DNA from: Allobosea sp. LC85
Lineage (GTDB): Bacteria; Pseudomonadota; Alphaproteobacteria; Rhizobiales; Beijerinckiaceae
Reading direction: 5' to 3'
DNA: 64,000 nt
Assembly (NCBI RefSeq): GCF_000735605.1
Contig: NZ_JPKG01000063.1
Coordinates: 21,866 to 85,865, forward strand
Shown here: one piece after another, positions 24,406 through 33,357 of the stretch
Layout: each line of letters starts with the position of its first letter
Numbering within the stretch: the stretch's first letter is position 1
Notes under the pieces: generated by a model
What the model was told of the DNA's origin: nothing
Seen by the model: the letters and a program-made list of their open reading frames with translations, nothing else
Database searches by the model: none
Made by a program: the position numbers and the translations under genes

Positions 24406-25362
24406 ATGCCAAGCCCCCTGGCGCCTGCGAGGCCGCTCGGCGCACGGCCACATCGACGCGAGCTGAGTGCCGCGATCGGACTGACCTTTCTGGCCGCCGC
24501 CGGCCTCTTTGCGCCATCCATGCTCCCCGGCGCGGCCCAGGCACAGACACCGGATCGCATCGTCGCCGTCGGCGGCGTGATCACCGAGGTGCTCTATGCT
24601 CTCGGCCTGCAGGACCGGATCGTCGGTGTCGACACCACCAGCCAGTTCCCGCCCGAGGCCCTGCGCGACAAAGCCAGCGTCGGCTATGTCCGCGCGCTTT
24701 CGGCCGAAGGCGTGCTCTCCCTCAAGCCCTCGCTGGTCATTGCCCTCGAGGGCGCAGGCCCTCCCGGGGCGGTCTCGCTGCTCAACGAAGCCGGGCTGCG
24801 CCTCGCCAGCATCCCGGAAGACAATTCGCCGGATGGCGTCGTCACCAAGATCCAGGCGATTGGCGCGGTCGCAGGTGCGGCTGAACCTGCTGCGCGTCTT
24901 GCCCAGCAGACGAAGACACGTTTCGACGAACTTCAGACACTGCGCTCCGGCCTTCCGGCCAAGAAGCGCGTGCTCTTCGTCCTGTCGCTCCAGAACGGGC
25001 GCGTGCTGGTCGGCGGCCGCAACAGTTCGGCCGATGCGATCATCCAGATGGCCGGCGGCGTCAACGCCGCGACCGCCGTGGAGGGCTTCAAGCCGCTCAA
25101 TGACGAGGCCATCATCGCGGCGGCACCCGACGTGATCCTGATGATGCGCAACAGCAGCAGTCATAATGCATCGCCGGAAGAGGTGTTCGGCATGCCGACC
25201 TTCTCGCAGACACCGGCCGCGGCAAAAATGGCGCTCATCACGATGGATGCCCTCTACCTGCTCGGCTTCGGCCCGCGCACGCCGGCAGCAGCCCGCGACC
25301 TGATGGCAGCGCTCTATCCCGAAGCCGCGATCCCGCCGCTCAAGAACGCCGCCGCGCCATGA
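24406..25362 (+). CDS. hmuT: Heme ABC transporter substrate-binding protein
   Basis: 318 residues from ATG 24406 (CGGAGAG 6 bases upstream). The signal peptide ends near AAQAQT; the mature part starts DRIVAVGGVITEVLYALG. VGYVRALSAEGVLSLKPSLVIA contains the Tyr that binds heme iron in ShuT/PhuT. It takes heme in the periplasm and passes it to HmuUV. The stop overlaps the hmuU start by 4 bases. Confidence 0.93.
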   Translation: MPSPLAPARPLGARPHRRELSAAIGLTFLAAAGLFAPSMLPGAAQAQTPDRIVAVGGVITEVLYALGLQDRIVGVDTTSQFPPEALRDKASVGYVRALSAEGVLSLKPSLVIALEGAGPPGAVSLLNEAGLRLASIPEDNSPDGVVTKIQAIGAVAGAAEPAARLAQQTKTRFDELQTLRSGLPAKKRVLFVLSLQNGRVLVGGRNSSADAIIQMAGGVNAATAVEGFKPLNDEAIIAAAPDVILMMRNSSSHNASPEEVFGMPTFSQTPAAAKMALITMDALYLLGFGPRTPAAARDLMAALYPEAAIPPLKNAAAP

Positions 25363-26468
25363 CGCTCGCGGTCCGCCCTGCCGGCGCGATGACCACGACC
25401 GCGCTCGCGAGCTTCGCAGCCGGACAAAGGCGGCAGGCCGCCCTGGTCATTGCCGGCCTTGTCCTGCTCTGCTGCCTGCTGATGCTCGTGGCCGTCGGGC
25501 AAGGCGCCTTCTCGATTCCGCCTGGCCGGGTCGCCGAGATCCTCTGGGCAAGGCTGACTGGCGAGACCGCCCTGCTGGACGGGCGCGACGCGCTCGTCGT
25601 CCTCAATATCCGCTTGCCGCGCGTGCTGCTCGGGGCGCTTGTCGGTGCCGCACTCGCGATTTCCGGAGCCCTGATGCAGGGGCTCTTCCGCAATCCGCTC
25701 GCCGATCCCGGCCTCGTCGGCGTCTCGGCAGGCTCGGGCCTGGCAGCAGCTGCGACGATCGTCCTTGGTGACCGGCTCCTCGCCGGCCTGACGATGAAGC
25801 TGCCCTTTGCAGCGCTCCCCTTCGGCGCCTTCTGCGGCGGCCTGATCTCGACACTGACCCTTTATCTCATTGCCACCCGCCAAGGCCGCACCTCGGTCGC
25901 GACCATGCTGCTCGCCGGTGTCGCGCTCGGTGCGCTTGCCGGTGCGCTCACCGGCGTCCTCGCCTTCATTTCGGATGATCGACAGCTGCGCGACCTGACC
26001 TTCTGGTCGCTGGGCAGCCTTGGCGGCGCGAGCTGGACCAAGCTCGTGGTCATCGCGCCCATCGTCCTGCCGCTTCTGCTGGCCGTGCCGCTGCTGGCGC
26101 GCGGGTTGAACGCCTTGATGCTCGGAGAGGCGGAAGCCTACCATCTCGGCATTCCGGTCCAGCGCATCAAGGCGCTGGCGATCCTGCTGGTGGCCCTGGC
26201 CGTCGGCGCCAGCGTCGCCTCGGCCGGCGTGATTGGCTTCGTCGGCATCGTCGTGCCGCATCTGATCCGCCTCGCCCTCGGCCCCGACCACCGGCTGCTG
26301 CTGCCGCTCTCGGCGCTGGGCGGGGCAACGCTGCTGGTCGCCGCCGACATCGTCGCACGCATGATTGTCGCTCCGGCCGAGTTGCCGATCGGCATCGTCA
26401 CTGCGGCACTCGGCGCGCCCTTCTTCCTGTGGCTCCTGCTGCGTCGCGCGGATGGTCTCGATGTCTGA
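25359..26468 (+). CDS. hmuU: Heme ABC transporter permease
   Basis: 369 residues, about ten membrane spans of the BtuC/FecCD type. Motifs: RLPRVLLGALVGAALAISGALMQGLFRNPLADPGLVGVSAGSG (part), GVIGFVGIVVPHLIRLALGPDHR, and ELPIGIVTAALGAPFFLWLL. It overlaps hmuT by 4 bases and hmuV by 8. Confidence 0.95.
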   Translation: MTLAVRPAGAMTTTALASFAAGQRRQAALVIAGLVLLCCLLMLVAVGQGAFSIPPGRVAEILWARLTGETALLDGRDALVVLNIRLPRVLLGALVGAALAISGALMQGLFRNPLADPGLVGVSAGSGLAAAATIVLGDRLLAGLTMKLPFAALPFGAFCGGLISTLTLYLIATRQGRTSVATMLLAGVALGALAGALTGVLAFISDDRQLRDLTFWSLGSLGGASWTKLVVIAPIVLPLLLAVPLLARGLNALMLGEAEAYHLGIPVQRIKALAILLVALAVGASVASAGVIGFVGIVVPHLIRLALGPDHRLLLPLSALGGATLLVAADIVARMIVAPAELPIGIVTAALGAPFFLWLLLRRADGLDV

Positions 26469-27297
26469 GCCAATCAATGGCGAGCCGATCCTGTCGGGCC
26501 GGTCACTGAGCTTCATGGCCAGCGGACGGGCGCTGGTCAGCGAGGCTTCGCTCGATCTCAAACCCGGCAAGACCACGATCCTGATCGGCCCCAATGGCGC
26601 CGGCAAATCGACCCTGCTCAAGTTGGTCACCGGCGAGCTGAAGCCCGCCAGCGGCGAGGTCCTGCTCGACGGTGAGCGTCTCTCTGCCATCCCGTCCTGG
26701 CGCCTGGCCTGCCAGCGTGCCGTGATGGCGCAGCACACGCGGCTCGCCTTTCCCTTCAGCGTCTTTGAGGTCGCGCGCCTCGGCGTGGACGGTGTCGGCC
26801 GCGCCTTGTCGCGTCAGCGCCGCGAAGCCCTCGTCGGCGAATGCCTGGCCTCGGCCGGCGTCGCAGAGCTCGCTGCACGCCGCTATCAGACCTTGTCCGG
26901 CGGCGAGCAGCAGCGCGTGCAGTTCGCCCGTGTGCTCTGCCAGCTCGAGGCCGGCCGCAGCGTCGCGACACGGCAGACACTCTTCCTCGACGAGCCGATC
27001 GCCAGTCTCGATCTCTGCCATCAGCTCGCCCTGCTCGACATGGCACGTGCGATTGCGGCCCGCGGTGTGGCCGTGTTGATCGTGCTCCACGATATCAATC
27101 TCGCCGTGACTTATGCGGACCACCTCGTCGTGATGGACCGCGGTCGCATCGTCGCCCAGGGAGCACCCGCGGCGACGCTGGATGACGCCTTGCTGCGCAA
27201 TGTCTTCAAGGTCGATCTCAGCTTCAGCCGCGCGCCCGCCGCCGGCCTGCCCTTCCTCCTGCCCCAGCAGCATCGCCCCAGCACAGCCACCGCTTGA
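26461..27297 (+). CDS. hmuV: Heme ABC transporter ATPase
   Basis: 278 residues from ATG 26461. Walker A GPNGAGKST, signature LSGGEQQRVQFARVL, Walker B TLFLDEPIASLD, switch His VLHDINLAVTYAD. A longer upstream frame exists inside hmuU, but the domain starts after MSEPINGEP. It completes HmuTUV. Confidence 0.95.
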   Translation: MSEPINGEPILSGRSLSFMASGRALVSEASLDLKPGKTTILIGPNGAGKSTLLKLVTGELKPASGEVLLDGERLSAIPSWRLACQRAVMAQHTRLAFPFSVFEVARLGVDGVGRALSRQRREALVGECLASAGVAELAARRYQTLSGGEQQRVQFARVLCQLEAGRSVATRQTLFLDEPIASLDLCHQLALLDMARAIAARGVAVLIVLHDINLAVTYADHLVVMDRGRIVAQGAPAATLDDALLRNVFKVDLSFSRAPAAGLPFLLPQQHRPSTATA

Positions 27298-27302
27298 TCC
27301 CC

Positions 27303-27338
27303 CGGAGCAGTTATTTTAAACTTGAAATAACTGCTCCG
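27303..27338. promoter_or_regulatory. 14-bp-arm palindrome upstream of kynA
   Basis: CGGAGCAGTTATTT (27303-27316) is perfectly repeated in reverse at 27325-27338, separated by 8 bases (TAAACTTG). It begins 5 bases after hmuV and ends 17 bases before the kynA ATG, so it could be the hmuTUV terminator or an operator of the tryptophan genes. There is no U-run after the right arm, and the AT-rich inner half-sites resemble MarR-type boxes, so I favour an operator that may also end hmuV transcripts. Confidence 0.6.
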
Positions 27339-27355
27339 AACCGGGGTCCGCGATC

Positions 27356-28432
27356 ATGGCCGCTTCACCACGCAGGTTGTCCTACGGAAGCTATCTGCAG
27401 GTCGACGATCTGCTGGCCTGCCAGACCCTGGAGAGCGTGAAGGCCGGCACTCCGGCCCATGACGAGATGCTCTTCATCATCGTCCATCAGGCCTATGAGC
27501 TCTGGTTCAAGCAGATCCTGCATGAGCTCGACCGCATCCAGCTCGATTTCTCGGCGAGCCCCGTCGCCGACGAGAACCTTGGTCGCATCGTCGCGGGTCT
27601 CGGCCGCATTCATGAGATCCTGAAGCTTCTGGTCGGCCAGCTCGACGTGCTGGAGACGATGACGCCCGCCGGCTTCCTCGAATTCCGCGACCTGCTGACC
27701 CCGGCCTCGGGCTTCCAGTCCGTGCAGTTCCGGCTGATCGAGAGCCGTCTCGGTCTCGCCGATACGCTCCGCCTCCGGATCGACGATCAGAGCATGCGCG
27801 AACGCCTGGCGCCCGAGGACCGCGCCAGGCTCGACGCCGAGCATAGCCCGTCCCTGCTGTCCCAGCTTGACGCCTGGCTCGCGCGCACGCCCTTCGTCGC
27901 ACTTGGCGACTACAATTTCCGCGAAAGCTATCGTGCCGCAGTGATCGCGGCGCTGCAGCGCGATGTGCGCAGCATCGGCACCGACCCATCCTTGCCGGAA
28001 GCGCAGCGTCAGGCCGACGCCGCCGCGATCGAGAAGGCGCTCGCCCGCTTCCAGGCCCTGTTCGAGCCGGACGCCGCCGGCACGACCTGGCACATGTCGG
28101 CGCGCGCGATCGAAGCGGCCCTGTTCATCGCGCTCTATCGCGACATGCCGGTGCTGCAGCTGCCCTTCCGGCTCCTGCAAAACCTGATGGACATCGACGA
28201 AAGCCTGACGCTCTGGCGCCTGCGTCATGCGCTGATGGTCGAGCGCATGATCGGCGTCCGGCCCGGCACCGGCGGCTCCTCGGGCTCGGGCTATTTGCGT
28301 GCCACGGCCGAGAAGCACCGCATCTTCATCGACCTCTTCCACCTTTCCAGCTACCTGCTCGCGGCCCGGGACCTGCCGGACCTGCCCGAAGAGGTGCGCC
28401 GGCGCATGGGTTTCAGCTACGGAGCGGCCTGA
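27356..28432 (+). CDS. kynA: Tryptophan 2,3-dioxygenase
   Basis: 358 residues. Family signature: LSYGSYLQVDDLLACQTL, then HDEMLFIIVHQAYELWFKQILHELDRI with the distal-side His and Tyr/Phe, FLEFRDLLTPASGFQSVQFR, and the C-terminal GTGGSSGSGYLRAT with the substrate-binding loop. It is heme-dependent and opens the indole ring of tryptophan to N-formylkynurenine. It is longer than many bacterial TDOs (about 280). It directly follows the heme importer and shares one base (TGATG) with the next gene. Confidence 0.95.
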   Translation: MAASPRRLSYGSYLQVDDLLACQTLESVKAGTPAHDEMLFIIVHQAYELWFKQILHELDRIQLDFSASPVADENLGRIVAGLGRIHEILKLLVGQLDVLETMTPAGFLEFRDLLTPASGFQSVQFRLIESRLGLADTLRLRIDDQSMRERLAPEDRARLDAEHSPSLLSQLDAWLARTPFVALGDYNFRESYRAAVIAALQRDVRSIGTDPSLPEAQRQADAAAIEKALARFQALFEPDAAGTTWHMSARAIEAALFIALYRDMPVLQLPFRLLQNLMDIDESLTLWRLRHALMVERMIGVRPGTGGSSGSGYLRATAEKHRIFIDLFHLSSYLLAARDLPDLPEEVRRRMGFSYGAA

Positions 28433-29610
28433 TGCGCGGCGACTGGACAGCTCATTTCAGCCGTTTCCGCAGCGCGGCACCGGAGCGGATCAACCTCGCG
28501 GCGCATAGTCATCACGACTGGCCCGATGTCAGTTTCGCGGCGCAGGAGCTGGCCTGGACCGATGCCGCCCACCTCGCAGGCCACAAATGGAGCCTCGTCT
28601 TCGGCGAGCTGATTCCGGCGGTTCAGGCCGGCATCGCGCGGGAGCTCCGGCTTCCCGATCCGTCGAGCATCGCCTTTGCCCCGAACACCCACGAATTCCT
28701 GCGTCGCCTGCTCTCCTGCCTGCCAACCGACCGCACCCCTCGCATACTGACGACGAGCGCCGAATTCCACACGGCACGGCGGCAGCTCGCGCGTCTGGCA
28801 GAAGAGGGGCTGATCCAGCTCGACGAAATCGCCGCCGAGCCCTTCGCAACCTTTCACGAACGTCTCCGGACGGCGATCATCGCCGGTGGCCACGACCTGA
28901 TCTATGTCAGCCAGGTCCTGTTCAATTCGGGCGCGACCTCCGGCGATCTCGCAGCACTCGCCGGCGCGGTGCCGTCCGAGGCAACCCTGGTCGCGATCGA
29001 CGGCTATCACGGCTACCTCGCCCTGCCGACCGATCTTTCGGCGATTGCGGACCGCGTCTTCTACATCGCCGGCGGCTATAAATACGCGATGGCCGGCGAG
29101 GGCTGCTGCTTCATGCACTGCCCGCCAGGGTATGGCCCGCGGCCGCGCGACACCGGCTGGTTTGCAGCCTTCGGCGCGCTCGCGGCCCCGCCCGGCAGCA
29201 GTATCGGCTATTCCGCCGATGGCGGCCGTTTCCTCGGCGCGACCTTCGATCCCTGCGGGCTCTATCGCATGCGAGCCGTGCTGGCATGGCTGCAAGCCAA
29301 TGGCCTCGATGCGCGTCATGTCCACGAGCACGCCATCTGCCTGATGCGGCAATTCCTCTCGGGCCTCGATGCGCTGACAATTCCCTGGCTATCCCCGGCG
29401 CAACTGATCACGCCTTTTGGCCCCCCCTCAGCACATGGCAATTTCCTCGCCTTCCACACCGAAGGAGCCGGAGCGCTGGAGGCCGCACTGGCGAAGCACG
29501 GCATCGCCACGGACCATCGCGGCGACGTGCTGCGTTTTGGCTTTGGCCTGGCGCTGTCGGAAGGAGATGTGGCCGAGGCTCTTGGTCGGATGAAGGCTCT
29601 GAACGCCTGA
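28432..29610 (+). CDS. Kynureninase-like class V PLP enzyme
   Basis: 392 residues. Class V aminotransferase fold with the PLP Lys in AGGYKYAMAGEGCCFMHCP, the phosphate-binding region LYVSQVLFNSGATSGD and a C-terminal GDVLRFGFGLALSEGD. The start ATG overlaps the kynA stop by one base, so the pair is co-translated. Following TDO, the likely reaction is kynurenine to anthranilate plus alanine (KynU), though the sequence is divergent and a related kynurenine aminotransferase-like role is possible. No formamidase (kynB) is visible in the window. Confidence 0.75.
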   Translation: MRGDWTAHFSRFRSAAPERINLAAHSHHDWPDVSFAAQELAWTDAAHLAGHKWSLVFGELIPAVQAGIARELRLPDPSSIAFAPNTHEFLRRLLSCLPTDRTPRILTTSAEFHTARRQLARLAEEGLIQLDEIAAEPFATFHERLRTAIIAGGHDLIYVSQVLFNSGATSGDLAALAGAVPSEATLVAIDGYHGYLALPTDLSAIADRVFYIAGGYKYAMAGEGCCFMHCPPGYGPRPRDTGWFAAFGALAAPPGSSIGYSADGGRFLGATFDPCGLYRMRAVLAWLQANGLDARHVHEHAICLMRQFLSGLDALTIPWLSPAQLITPFGPPSAHGNFLAFHTEGAGALEAALAKHGIATDHRGDVLRFGFGLALSEGDVAEALGRMKALNA

Positions 29611-29738
29611 TCGAGATCATCGGAATGATCGATTTTACGCTGGATTCATCGTGAATCCAGGCTTCACCATATCGCTCAACCGCCGATTCACGGTCGCAGC
29701 GCCACATCTCCCGCAGAATCCGAAGCGGGAGATGAACC

Positions 29739-30269
29739 GTGACCAGACGCCTCGCCCCCATCGACTTGCTGCTTGCAGGCGCGATATCCCTGCTGGCCCT
29801 TGCCTTCGCCGGCCGCCCCGCGCTCGCCCGCGAGCTCATCCAGTTCCAGGACCAGCGCTACCATCCCGGCACGATCGTGATCCGCACCGGCCAGCGCAGC
29901 CTCTATTTCGTCACGGCCCCCGGCGAGGCGATCCGCTACCAGATCGCCGTCGGCAAGGCCGGCAAGCAATGGCGTGGCGTCAAATTTGTCGAGGAGCTCG
30001 CCGTCGAACCGGCCTGGAGCCCCCCGGCCGAGGTCAAGCGCGCCCAGCCGAACCTGCCCAACGTCATCGCCGGCGGCTCGCCGCGCAATCCGATGGGCGC
30101 CCGCGTCATCGGTCTCGGGCCGGGCGGAGAATACGCCATACACGGCACCAACGCGCCGGGCACGATCGGAACCGCAGCCTCCTTTGGCTGCTTCCGGATG
30201 CATAACCCCGACGTGATCGATCTCTATGCCCGCGTCCGCATGGGCACACCCGTCGTGGTCCTGCCCTGA
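29739..30269 (+). CDS. L,D-transpeptidase (YkuD domain)
   Basis: 176 residues from GTG 29739 (GGGAG 8 bases upstream). A signal peptide ends near ALAREL. The catalytic motif is HGTNAPGTIGTAASFGCFRM, i.e. His plus S-x-G-C-x-R with the nucleophile Cys. It makes 3-3 crosslinks in peptidoglycan or attaches outer-membrane proteins, in the periplasm. It stands alone, followed by a palindromic repeat. Confidence 0.93.
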   Translation: MTRRLAPIDLLLAGAISLLALAFAGRPALARELIQFQDQRYHPGTIVIRTGQRSLYFVTAPGEAIRYQIAVGKAGKQWRGVKFVEELAVEPAWSPPAEVKRAQPNLPNVIAGGSPRNPMGARVIGLGPGGEYAIHGTNAPGTIGTAASFGCFRMHNPDVIDLYARVRMGTPVVVLP

Positions 30270-30371
30270 AGCATCGGCCCGAAAAGTGGATTGCGGTTTT
30301 CGGGACAAAGCCGATGCAAACACAAAAGGTTAGATCATCGGACCGGATACGATATCCGGTCCGATGATCTA
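30270..30371. repeat. Dispersed palindromic repeat, copy A
   Basis: Immediately after the transpeptidase stop. Module 1 starts GCATCGGCCCGAAAAGTGG, closes with CCGATGC, and nests CCCGAAAA / TTTTCGGG arms. Module 2 (30331-30371) is a perfect 19-bp stem with a 3-base loop. Copies B (53939) and C (55440) share module 1, and B also module 2. It probably acts as terminator for the transpeptidase and the converging dehydrogenase, whose stop lies at its end. Confidence 0.8.
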
Positions 30372-31316
30372 GAGGGCGACCGGCGACAACAGTGGCTTTC
30401 CAGCGAAGAAGGCCGCGAGATTGCTGATGAGCAACTCCTGCTGGGCATGCTGCGCCGTTAGCGCGTTGGCGCCGATATGGGGCGTCAGCACCGCATTCTC
30501 GCAGGCCCGCAACCGCTCTGAGACATGCGGCTCGTTCTCGTAGACATCGAGCGCCGCGCCCGCGATCACGCCCGTCTCGAGCGCGTCACAGAGCGCCGAC
30601 TCATTCACGGCGATGCCGCGCGAGATATTGACGAGATGCCCTTGCGGGCCGAGCGCCTTCAGCACCTCCGCGTTGATCGCGTAGCGGTTTTCGGCACTGG
30701 CACGGACGGCAACGACCAGCAGGTCCGCCCAGTGGGCCAGCCCAAGCAGGCTGTCGTGATAGAGATAGGGCAGGTCAGGGCGCCGCGAACGATTATGGTA
30801 GCCGATCGTCATGTCGAAGGCCGCAGCGCGGCTGGCGATGCGGGCACCGATGGCGCCAAGTCCGTAAATGCCCAGCTTGCGATCGGCCAGGCCTGGCACA
30901 TGCGCCATCCGCTCGACCGCATTCCCCTGCCACCGTCCGGCACGCAGGAACCGGTCCCCGCCATTGATCTGCCGCGCGCTGGCCAGGAGCAGGCCCATCG
31001 CAAACTCTGCCACGCTTGTCGCATTGCTGTCGGCGGCATTGCTGAGCAGGATGCCTCGCTCCTTGGCGCGCACCCGGTCGACCCCTTCGAAACCCGTGCC
31101 GTAACAGGCGATCAACCGCAGCTTTGGCAGGGCATCGATCAATGCCGCATCCGTCCTGTGGCTTCCGATGGTCAGGAGGGCCTGAACCTCCTCGGACCCT
31201 GCTGGCAAGGCATCCGGAGCTGAGCGCGCCATCGGGCCAAGCACGGTGTAGCTTTCGTTCAGACGCGCGACGAGCCGATCTGGCAAGCGCGGCACCATCA
31301 GGATGGTCGGCTTCAT
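30369..31316 (-). CDS. D-2-hydroxyacid dehydrogenase (NAD-binding)
   Basis: 315 residues from ATG 31316. NAD motif GIYGLGAIGARIASRAAAF; catalytic Arg in NISRGIAVNE, Glu in LDVYENEPHV and His in LTPHIGANAL. Members reduce hydroxypyruvate, glyoxylate or other 2-keto acids. An upstream extension to 31478 is possible but unlike the family. The next 238 bases hold only the upstream region of this gene and of the divergent DUF2853 gene. Confidence 0.88.
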   Translation of the reverse strand: MKPTILMVPRLPDRLVARLNESYTVLGPMARSAPDALPAGSEEVQALLTIGSHRTDAALIDALPKLRLIACYGTGFEGVDRVRAKERGILLSNAADSNATSVAEFAMGLLLASARQINGGDRFLRAGRWQGNAVERMAHVPGLADRKLGIYGLGAIGARIASRAAAFDMTIGYHNRSRRPDLPYLYHDSLLGLAHWADLLVVAVRASAENRYAINAEVLKALGPQGHLVNISRGIAVNESALCDALETGVIAGAALDVYENEPHVSERLRACENAVLTPHIGANALTAQHAQQELLISNLAAFFAGKPLLSPVAL

Positions 31317-31554
31317 CTGGAATCGGGCTCCATCGCGGTGTTGCATCGCAACATCCAAAGGCAGCTCGCTCAACCCGTTTCGGAGCGGGGACCGCCATCT
31401 CGCCGACGCAATGCAACCGCTCTGGTCACCTCGCCGAAAAAGGCAACATCGCCTAGCGTAACCTCTCGCCTGCGACAAAGAAGCACGTTAACGTTTGCGT
31501 GCACGACTTCAATCGCGCTCGGGCCTGAAGCACCGAGCCCAACAGGGGCTATCG

Positions 31555-31872
31555 ATGGATCATCTCGCCGACGTCAAGAAACACGCCAGGAAGGCCGTCA
31601 ACGAAGCTGCCTTTGCCGGCATGGCCAAATCCTATGCGCTCGTCATGGGCAAGCCTGACACCCGCTTCGTCGCCTGCGCGGACGCGGCCGAACTGGAGCG
31701 TGTCCGCGAGAACTTCCTGAAGAAGAAGCTCGGCCTCAAGAGCGCCGATCTCGACGCAACCATCAAGGCGATCTGCGAGCACATGAAGGACGACAAGACC
31801 AAGTCGCGCCTGACCTTCTATTACCTGCTCGCCGAACATTACGGGAAGCTCGATCTCTTCGTGAAGAAGTAA
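31555..31872 (+). CDS. DUF2853 family protein
   Basis: 105 residues from ATG 31555. It matches DUF2853 from end to end: DHLADVKKHARKAVNEAAFAGMAKSYALV, ELERVRENFLKKKLGLKSADLDATIKAICEHMK and the ending FYYLLAEHYGKLDLF. Small, helical, soluble; function unknown. It converges on cfa with hairpins between. Confidence 0.85.
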   Translation: MDHLADVKKHARKAVNEAAFAGMAKSYALVMGKPDTRFVACADAAELERVRENFLKKKLGLKSADLDATIKAICEHMKDDKTKSRLTFYYLLAEHYGKLDLFVKK

Positions 31873-31888
31873 GACGCGCCCTGCGCGC

Positions 31889-31962
31889 ATGCCCGGGCTC
31901 GACCCGGGCATCCCTGGATCACAATGTCATTCCGGGACGAGATGGTCGGCTCCAGGCCGACC
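31889..31962. terminator. Two hairpins between convergent DUF2853 and cfa genes
   Basis: ATGCCCGGG (31889-31897) pairs with CCCGGGCAT (31903-31911), and GGTCGGC (31944-31950) with GCCGACC (31956-31962). Their place between convergent stops suggests bidirectional termination. The text between (CATCCCTGGATCA…) looks like common intergenic repeat material of this group. Confidence 0.5.
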
Positions 31963-31991
31963 ACGGCGGCTGCTTGCCCGCCTTCGCAGGC

Positions 31992-33293
31992 TCAGCGATA
32001 GAGGTCCACGCGCGTCAGCGGCAGACCGGATGGCCCTTTGCGCCGCTTCGAGACCAGCGTCTGGTTGATCAGCGCGCCGCCGCGCTCGAAGGCAAGCGAA
32101 CAACCCGCGAGATAGAGCAGCCACATCCGCGTCCGCTCGGGACCGATCTCCGCCTCGGCCTCGGCCTTGTGTGCATTCAGCCGCTCGAACCATAGCCGCG
32201 TCGTGCGCTGGTAATGCTCGCGCCACCCCTCGACGTCATGCACCTCGAAGCCATGGCGCTCGAGATTGGCGATCGACATGCCGAGATGGTCGAGCTCACC
32301 GCCCGGGAAGATATAGCGCACCAGCGCCCGGTACTCGGCCGGCATCTTGTTGAAGGCGCGCTCGGTCTTCTTGGCCCGCCGCGAGATCGTATGGTGCAGG
32401 TAGAGGCCGCGAGGCTTGAGCAGCCGGTTCACCGCCTGGAAATAGGCCGGGTGATTGCGGATGCCGACATGCTCGAACATGCCGATCGAGGAGATCTTGT
32501 CGAAGACCCCCTCCATCTCAGTGAAATCCTTGAGATGCAGCATGACCTTGTCCTGAAGACCGAGCCGCCCGACCTTCTCGCGAGCCAGCGCGAGCTGCTC
32601 CTCCGCAAGCGTCACGCCATGCGCCTCGACGCCATAATGCTGCGCGGCATGGCAGATCAGCGCGCCCCAACCGCAGCCGATATCAAGCAGCTTCTCGCCG
32701 GGTTGCAGGCGCAGTTTGCGGCAGATCATGTCGAGCTTGTCGCGCTGCGCCCGCTCGAGATCGGCATGATCCTCGGTGAAATAGGCACAGGTGTAGACCA
32801 TCTCCTCATCGAGGAAGAGCCGATAGAATGCGTTCGAGACGTCGTAGTGATAGGCGATGTTGGCCTTGTTGGTGGCGGGCGCGCCATCGCGGGCGACCTT
32901 GTCGCCCATCAGGTGCTCGACGGCCTGCGGCGCGGCACCGGGCGCGAACAGGAAACGCCGCACGACATCGAAAACCGCCGATTTCGGGATACCGCGCGCC
33001 AGCCGGCCGACCTTGCCCTCGGGGCGCGCCGCCGCGAGATCGAAGATCGTGCCGTTCACGATCGCGATCCGGTCGGTGACATGCAGGTTAAGCAGCGTGT
33101 CGAGCTTTGGCTTGCGGAGCAGCGCCGCGATGGCACCGGAGTCGCGGATCGCGATCGCAAGGCCGTCTTGGGGCCACGCGGAGGGGATGCGGCTCCCGTC
33201 CCACAGTGCGAAGCCGAGCTTCAATCCAAGTTTCTGATGCGCCTCGGTCAGAAGTCGCCGCAAGGCGGCGAGGCGTTTGGTGTCGCGATCCAT
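31992..33293 (-). CDS. cfa: Cyclopropane-fatty-acyl-phospholipid synthase
   Basis: 433 residues from ATG 33293 (a TTG at 33350 is possible). The SAM site is KLLDIGCGWGALICHAAQHYG; IAYHYDVSNAFYRLFLDEEMVYTCAYF and SIGMFEHVG are standard Cfa blocks, with the N-terminal lipid-binding half present. It adds a methylene from SAM across cis double bonds of membrane phospholipids, usually in stationary phase or acid stress. Confidence 0.95.
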   Translation of the reverse strand: MDRDTKRLAALRRLLTEAHQKLGLKLGFALWDGSRIPSAWPQDGLAIAIRDSGAIAALLRKPKLDTLLNLHVTDRIAIVNGTIFDLAAARPEGKVGRLARGIPKSAVFDVVRRFLFAPGAAPQAVEHLMGDKVARDGAPATNKANIAYHYDVSNAFYRLFLDEEMVYTCAYFTEDHADLERAQRDKLDMICRKLRLQPGEKLLDIGCGWGALICHAAQHYGVEAHGVTLAEEQLALAREKVGRLGLQDKVMLHLKDFTEMEGVFDKISSIGMFEHVGIRNHPAYFQAVNRLLKPRGLYLHHTISRRAKKTERAFNKMPAEYRALVRYIFPGGELDHLGMSIANLERHGFEVHDVEGWREHYQRTTRLWFERLNAHKAEAEAEIGPERTRMWLLYLAGCSLAFERGGALINQTLVSKRRKGPSGLPLTRVDLYR

Positions 33294-33357
33294 GCGTGGC
33301 CGATCCGTCCCCGTCCCGACCTGTTTGACGGCAGGCGCGGAGCTTGGCAACCACCCC

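Noticed and set aside
27303..27338. Plain intrinsic terminator
   Set aside because: No U-run after the stem and close spacing to kynA; operator preferred, though termination cannot be excluded.
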